Assembly: GCA_034180465.1 (NCBI GenBank)
Contig: JAXFOH010000045.1
Location: 1 to 34,690 of the forward strand
From: CAKUIA01 sp034180465
GTDB taxonomy: Bacteria > Verrucomicrobiota > Verrucomicrobiia > Opitutales > Intestinicryptomonadaceae
DNA length: 34,690 nucleotides
Direction of reading: 5' to 3'
A program made the translations under genes and the position numbers. The notes below the pieces were generated by a model. The model made no database searches and was not told the DNA's origin. It saw only the letters and a program-made list of their open reading frames with translations. Below are positions 31,701 to 34,690 of the stretch, piece by piece. The stretch's first letter is position 1, and every line of letters starts with the position of its first letter.

Positions 31701-31879
31701 TCTTGGGCGTAGTGCCCTTGGTGGTAGCTTCGGGCACGGGCTCGGAACTTAGGAACGCGCTGGGAACCCCGGTATTTTTCGGAATGCTTGGCGTTACCGC
31801 AGTGGGGCTAATTTTTACCCCCGTATTTTTCTATTTAATAAGAAAACCGCGCAACACGGCAAAAACTGCTCAAAAATAA
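28721..31879 (+). CDS. RND multidrug efflux transporter (HAE1 family)
   Basis: A 1052-residue inner-membrane proton-driven exporter of AcrB type, expected to have 12 helices and two large periplasmic loops and to work as a trimer. FFIDRPIFATVVSIVIVLLG begins helix 1. The proton-relay acids are D412-D413 in IGIVVDDAIVVVENIER, and K952 in GLACKNAILIVEFAKQ. The N-terminal docking part and pore region look complete (SQYPDIVPPTIAIDAMYPGA and TPIEQELNGIENMMYVTS). Cys951 stands beside the relay lysine where Ala is usual in AcrB. It sits between adaptor and outer-membrane factor genes in the TetR-controlled operon. A ribosome site is weak (GAAAG). Confidence 0.97.
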   Translation: MKKFCDFFIDRPIFATVVSIVIVLLGAIGFSGLPISQYPDIVPPTIAIDAMYPGASPETLMKTVATPIEQELNGIENMMYVTSRCNSDGTVSIEIAFELGTDINQAQVLTQNRVEVAKPILPEEVRNIGVRVSKRSPSLLLGIGLYSPDKSRDTAYITNYYLTQMRDRLLRVDGVGSIMEYGAREFSMRIWLDPNRLSDLKISPLQVYAAIKKQNKNVASGKLNQSPAGNPDASHEILIETKGGLTEAGEFADIIVAKTPTGKLVRLRDVSRIELGAYSYTDAAFYKEGSAIALLVYQTPGSNASNTAGEVLKLFEKMKKDFPSGVDYAVGMDNTVYIADSIKAVFRTILEATVLVVFVMVLFLQNLRSAIIPLFAIPISLIGTFFFMKIFGFTINNLTLFGLVLAIGIVVDDAIVVVENIERNMRDGLNAKEAAKKAMAQVSGALVAIVLVLSAVFVPTAFVKGITGEFYRQFALTIAASTIISGIVSLTLTPAVAAILMGKPERENFAIKCYNAIFGKAFSAFNKLFEKSAALYGKCVFKILKISALLALLYVALLAATVFVFEKSDKGFIPPQDTCYFYLAVELPDGATLQRTENVLKKAEKTIYKTLPEAQKCMLMAGLNIANLGRMPNGATVFIQLESKETRNAKGIALEDSINRLMAALYAEIPEANFYAIKPPVVSGIGMGGDFKGYIQDKSAKGLNEIEKDVKTMVAQARKEPSVSTALTMFSIASPRISLDIDRQQAEKMGADISSVFSTLSFNFGSVYVNDFNILNRTYKVVAQAEGKDRSNPSDLLKMKVLLQNGKTAQIGSFASIKNTVGPEVITRYNLYPAAEIMGNVSRGHSTGQAINAIEQIAEQTLPNGVGLEWTDLAFQEKRTGSTTAVITFTLCVVFVFLILAALYESWKLPLSVVLIVPLVLLFSILGVQLLGQDVNVLTQVGFIVLIGLACKNAILIVEFAKQRQDAGEEITSAISNAAKNRLRPIIMTSFAFILGVVPLVVASGTGSELRNALGTPVFFGMLGVTAVGLIFTPVFFYLIRKPRNTAKTAQK

Positions 31880-31891
31880 AAAGGCAATTTA

Positions 31892-33373
31892 ATGAAACTT
31901 GTAAAAAACATTTTGGCTATTGTGCCTATCTTCGCACTTAGCGCGTGCATGGTAGCCCCCGAATACGAAAACCCAAACCAAAGCATAGGCGAAAAGGAAG
32001 TTTTAAATTTCGAAAAATTTTCGCACGACAAGGGGCAATGGAAAACCGCAACCCCGCAGGATACCTTAAGCCGCGGACAGTGGTACGATGTCTTTAAAGA
32101 CTCGATATTGTCGGAGTATATGCAAAGTTGCAAAGACGACAACCCCGACATAATGTCGCTTTACTACAAAGTGCAGCAGGCAGCCGAGGCAGCCGCTATA
32201 ACGCGCAGCCATCTATACCCGAATGCCTCTGGCAGCGCCTACTATTTTAAGAACGAAGTTGGCGACCACTCTATTGTGCGTCCGCTCGGCAATGCCTTCG
32301 AAGACTGGGCGTTGGGCGCAACCCTAACTTGGGACGCCGACTTGTTCGGCAGAATACGCAGCGTTTTGGCGGCTTCGAAAGCCGAAGCGCAATCGGCTTT
32401 AATGGAATACGAAAACGCGCTGCTTTCGCTGCAGACAAAAGTGGCCGCCCTATATTTTTCGATTGCCGAAATGCAAAGTGAAATTGCGGTTTTAAAGAAC
32501 ACCCTAAAACTTAGGGAAAGCCAAACAAAATTTGTGGCAAGCAGGTGCGAAATGCAAAGCGCAAGCCTTGCCGATTTAGAAAGGGCAAAAGCCCTGCAGT
32601 TTTCTACTGCAGCGCAACTTACACAGTTAATGGAAAGCGTTGCCATAGCCAAAAACACAATGGCAGCCCTTTTGGGCAAAACGCCTTCGGCAATAAAAAT
32701 TAAGGTTGCCCCGCTAAAAAACAACCCTCCCGAAATTCCGCTAGAAGTTCCCTCTAAGCTGCTCGAGCGCCGCGCCGACATTGCCGCAGCCGAACGTATG
32801 GTATTTGCCGCAAACCGCCGCATAGGGGCTGCAAACGCCGCGTTTTTCCCGACAATTTCAATTACAAGCTCGCTTGGAACCGAATCTACCGCGTTTTCTA
32901 AACTGCTAAACACAAGCTCGTTTGCATGGGGGGTAAGCCCGCAAATATACATACCGCTGTTTCAGGCGGGCAAGCTTAAGGCGCAAAAAAGGGCAGCTTT
33001 GGCAAAGCACCAAGCCGCCTTGCAAGACTATAAAAGCAAAGTGTTAAACGCCGTAAAAGAATGCGAAAATGCGCTGGCAAAAAGCTCGCACACAAAACAA
33101 AGGTCTAAGCAGCTTTTGCTTGCATACAATGCCGCCAACAAAGCCGACAAAATCACGCAAGACCAATACGAAGCGGGAGTTATAGACTACTTTCAGGCGT
33201 GCCAATCGCATGCCGCAGCCCTTTCGGCAAAGCTTGCCCTTTTGGAAAACCGCGGCAAAGAATATAGGAATGCAGTAGAGTTAATTCGCGCGTTAGGCGG
33301 CTCGTGGGAATTTAAAGCCCCAGAAAAATCCGCTCTTGAAAATGCGCAAGACATTTTCGAGCAAAGCAAATAG
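31892..33373 (+). CDS. RND outer-membrane factor (OprM/NodT-type) lipoprotein
   Basis: A 493-residue outer-membrane channel protein that completes the tripartite pump. The signal peptide carries lipobox LSAC at Cys19. Two related halves with long helices form the TolC-like barrel and tunnel: WALGATLTWDADLFGRIRSV is the family's 'WDLFGR' motif, and RRADIAAAERMVFAANRRIG with AANAAFFPTISITSSLG begins the second half. WGVSPQIYIPLFQAGKLKAQ is the matching repeat. RND operons of this layout export antibiotics, dyes or bile-like compounds. It follows the pump gene by 12 nt with AAAAGG as ribosome site, and an intrinsic terminator follows at 33396. Confidence 0.96.
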   Translation: MKLVKNILAIVPIFALSACMVAPEYENPNQSIGEKEVLNFEKFSHDKGQWKTATPQDTLSRGQWYDVFKDSILSEYMQSCKDDNPDIMSLYYKVQQAAEAAAITRSHLYPNASGSAYYFKNEVGDHSIVRPLGNAFEDWALGATLTWDADLFGRIRSVLAASKAEAQSALMEYENALLSLQTKVAALYFSIAEMQSEIAVLKNTLKLRESQTKFVASRCEMQSASLADLERAKALQFSTAAQLTQLMESVAIAKNTMAALLGKTPSAIKIKVAPLKNNPPEIPLEVPSKLLERRADIAAAERMVFAANRRIGAANAAFFPTISITSSLGTESTAFSKLLNTSSFAWGVSPQIYIPLFQAGKLKAQKRAALAKHQAALQDYKSKVLNAVKECENALAKSSHTKQRSKQLLLAYNAANKADKITQDQYEAGVIDYFQACQSHAAALSAKLALLENRGKEYRNAVELIRALGGSWEFKAPEKSALENAQDIFEQSK

Positions 33374-33395
33374 GCAAAAAAACAATATGCTTACA

Positions 33396-33432
33396 TTGGC
33401 GGCGCAACCGGGTTTGTGCCGCCAAAATTTTC
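33396..33432 (+). terminator. Intrinsic terminator of the RND operon
   Basis: TTGGCGGC (33396-33403) pairs with GCCGCCAA (33418-33425) and is extended inward by further pairs. A T-rich AATTTTCTT follows. It lies 22 nt after the outer-membrane-factor stop. Confidence 0.72.
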
Positions 33433-33483
33433 TTGAAAGCCAAAGTGCAAATTTTACCATTAAAGCCCGTTTAACCTGCAAAT

Positions 33484-34690
33484 ATGTATACAAGGGCAAT
33501 AGCAACATTATCGCTTTTGGCGGCAACGCTGCTTTCGGGGTGCGCAACCTATAACGAAAGCAACGCGCGCCAGCATGCCCTTTTTATGCAGGGCAATTTT
33601 AACGAAGCCGCAGCCTTGTACGAAGAATCCGCCAAAGAATATGCAAATTCAAAAGACGCGGTTATATACAACCTGCAGCTAGGGGCTGCAGCCCGCGCGG
33701 CAAACAAATTAGACATAAGCACAAACGCATTTGAAAGTGCCTACAAAAAAATAGACTACTATTCAAGCCAGCCCGAAATATCTCTTTCGGACGAAGGCAC
33801 TGCTTTTTTGGTAAACCAAGCCTATATGCCATACAAGGGCTATAACTACGACAAGATTATGCTTTGCGCATATCAGGCGTTAAACTTTGCAGAGCTTAAA
33901 GAATACGAAAAGGCGGCAGTAGAAATTAAAAGGTTTGAAAACATACAAAGCCAAATAAACGCAAAAAGCTCTGCGCAAAACGCACAGCTTGGCGCGCAAA
34001 TGCAAAACCAAAACATTAGCGATTACACATTCGAAAACCCGCAAATTGCAGCTCAGCTAAAAAGAATTTACGGCAAAGATTTTAACGAAATAAAGGCAAT
34101 AAAGCCCAATACAAACGCAAACCCATATGCCTATTTTGTTGCGGGCATTGTGCATACAGCGGCGGGCAGCGACACCTACAACGCAAACAGAGCTGCAGAC
34201 TTTTTCAGGCTTGCGTTCGAAAAAAGCGGCTTTAAGTCTAAAGCGTTGGCTGGGTGCTTGGCAAGCGCCGAAACGCGCGCAAACTCGCTTTTTGCGAGCA
34301 AAAATGCAGACACAAAAAAGCACACCTACATCGTATACGAGGCGGGCTGCGCACCGCAAAGAAGGCAAATTAGGCTAAACTTGCCGCTGTTTTTAATAGA
34401 TGAAAGCCTGCCGCACATTTCGGTAAATTTTCCCTATCTGAGAAAAGAAAATTCCTATAGCGAGAATTTGAACATTGTTGCAAATTCAAAAAAAGTAAAT
34501 CTCGAGCAAATTGCCGATTTCGACGAGATTATAGAGGACGAATTTATGCAAAATTTGCCATACGTTATTTTAAGGACAATGCTTTCGGCTGCGGCAAAAT
34601 CCACGGGGCAGTATTTCGCAAAAAAAGCCGCTGGCGACTACGGAATTTTGGTAGACATAGGAGGGGCAATCTACCAAAGCGCAACAAACA
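33484..34690 (+). CDS. Lipoprotein with TPR-like repeats, COG3014-like (3' end outside window)
   Basis: An open frame from ATG 33484 to the window end (402 codons, no stop), so the C-terminus is missing. Residues 1-20 form a signal sequence with lipobox LSGC at Cys20. Residues about 30-180 contain TPR-like helices (QHALFMQGNFNEAAALYEES, NFAELKEYEKAAVEIKRFEN). The region about 275-330 has YIVYEAGCAPQRRQIRLNLP, followed by a hydrophobic FLIDESLPHISVNFPYL. Together with a later EDEFMQNLPYVILRTMLSAA this matches a family of uncharacterised lipoproteins (COG3014 type) often linked to penicillin-binding-protein activator genes. Function is unknown. A terminator separates it from the RND operon, so it starts a new unit. 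Confidence 0.8.
   Translation, partial: MYTRAIATLSLLAATLLSGCATYNESNARQHALFMQGNFNEAAALYEESAKEYANSKDAVIYNLQLGAAARAANKLDISTNAFESAYKKIDYYSSQPEISLSDEGTAFLVNQAYMPYKGYNYDKIMLCAYQALNFAELKEYEKAAVEIKRFENIQSQINAKSSAQNAQLGAQMQNQNISDYTFENPQIAAQLKRIYGKDFNEIKAIKPNTNANPYAYFVAGIVHTAAGSDTYNANRAADFFRLAFEKSGFKSKALAGCLASAETRANSLFASKNADTKKHTYIVYEAGCAPQRRQIRLNLPLFLIDESLPHISVNFPYLRKENSYSENLNIVANSKKVNLEQIADFDEIIEDEFMQNLPYVILRTMLSAAAKSTGQYFAKKAAGDYGILVDIGGAIYQSATN

Overview
The window reads as a chromosomal stretch of a Gram-negative, probably anaerobic or gut-associated bacterium of moderate GC. It encodes lipoproteins, an RND tripartite efflux pump, exported redox proteins and isolated tRNA genes. Shine-Dalgarno sequences are weak or absent before many genes. 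The long PurF, the K/A/P-rich extension on RpoD, the altered DnaG zinc site and the Tat-lipoprotein FAD oxidoreductase fit the PVC group (Verrucomicrobiota-like) or a relative. This placement is an inference from gene content, not a computed one.

Layout. Positions 1-1730: tRNA-Ser, a decayed ISL3-type transposase interrupted by a run of small hairpins, then tRNA-Val and tRNA-Met on the minus strand. 1730-6224 (minus): an MscS channel, a biotin-dependent carboxyltransferase operon (carboxyltransferase, small gamma/delta-like subunit, biotin carrier) and a gamma-carbonic-anhydrase-like protein. 6325-8405: tRNA-Asn, a collapsed hcp (hybrid cluster protein) pseudogene, an orphan phosphoglycosyl transferase, tRNA-Lys/tRNA-Arg, and a C_GCAxxG_C_C protein. 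8415-9761 (minus): a chagasin-like inhibitor and an EamA transporter. 9832-15967 (minus): a tight five-gene unit of DUF362 protein, Nudix hydrolase, gltX, purF and an exported peptidase-like protein. 16068-21783 (plus): a TPR protein, dnaG and rpoD, closed by a strong terminator.

21787-23848: a small exported protein and a Tat-type FAD oxidoreductase with a palindrome over its -10. 23911-26285 (minus): a redox operon of a DUF4405 membrane protein, an iron-type alcohol dehydrogenase and an exported flavodoxin, with a near-perfect palindrome upstream and a truncated cupin remnant beyond it. 26897-33373 (plus): a TetR/CecR-like regulator followed by a complete RND pump (adaptor, inner-membrane transporter, outer-membrane factor). 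33484-end: a TPR-like lipoprotein that runs off the window.

No CRISPR array, prophage, toxin-antitoxin pair or recognisable defence island was seen. The most notable signals are the run of about six hairpins inside the ISL3 remnant, the hcp and cupin gene remnants, the loss of three zinc ligands in DnaG, the histone-H1-like extension of RpoD, and the palindromic operators in front of the redox genes.
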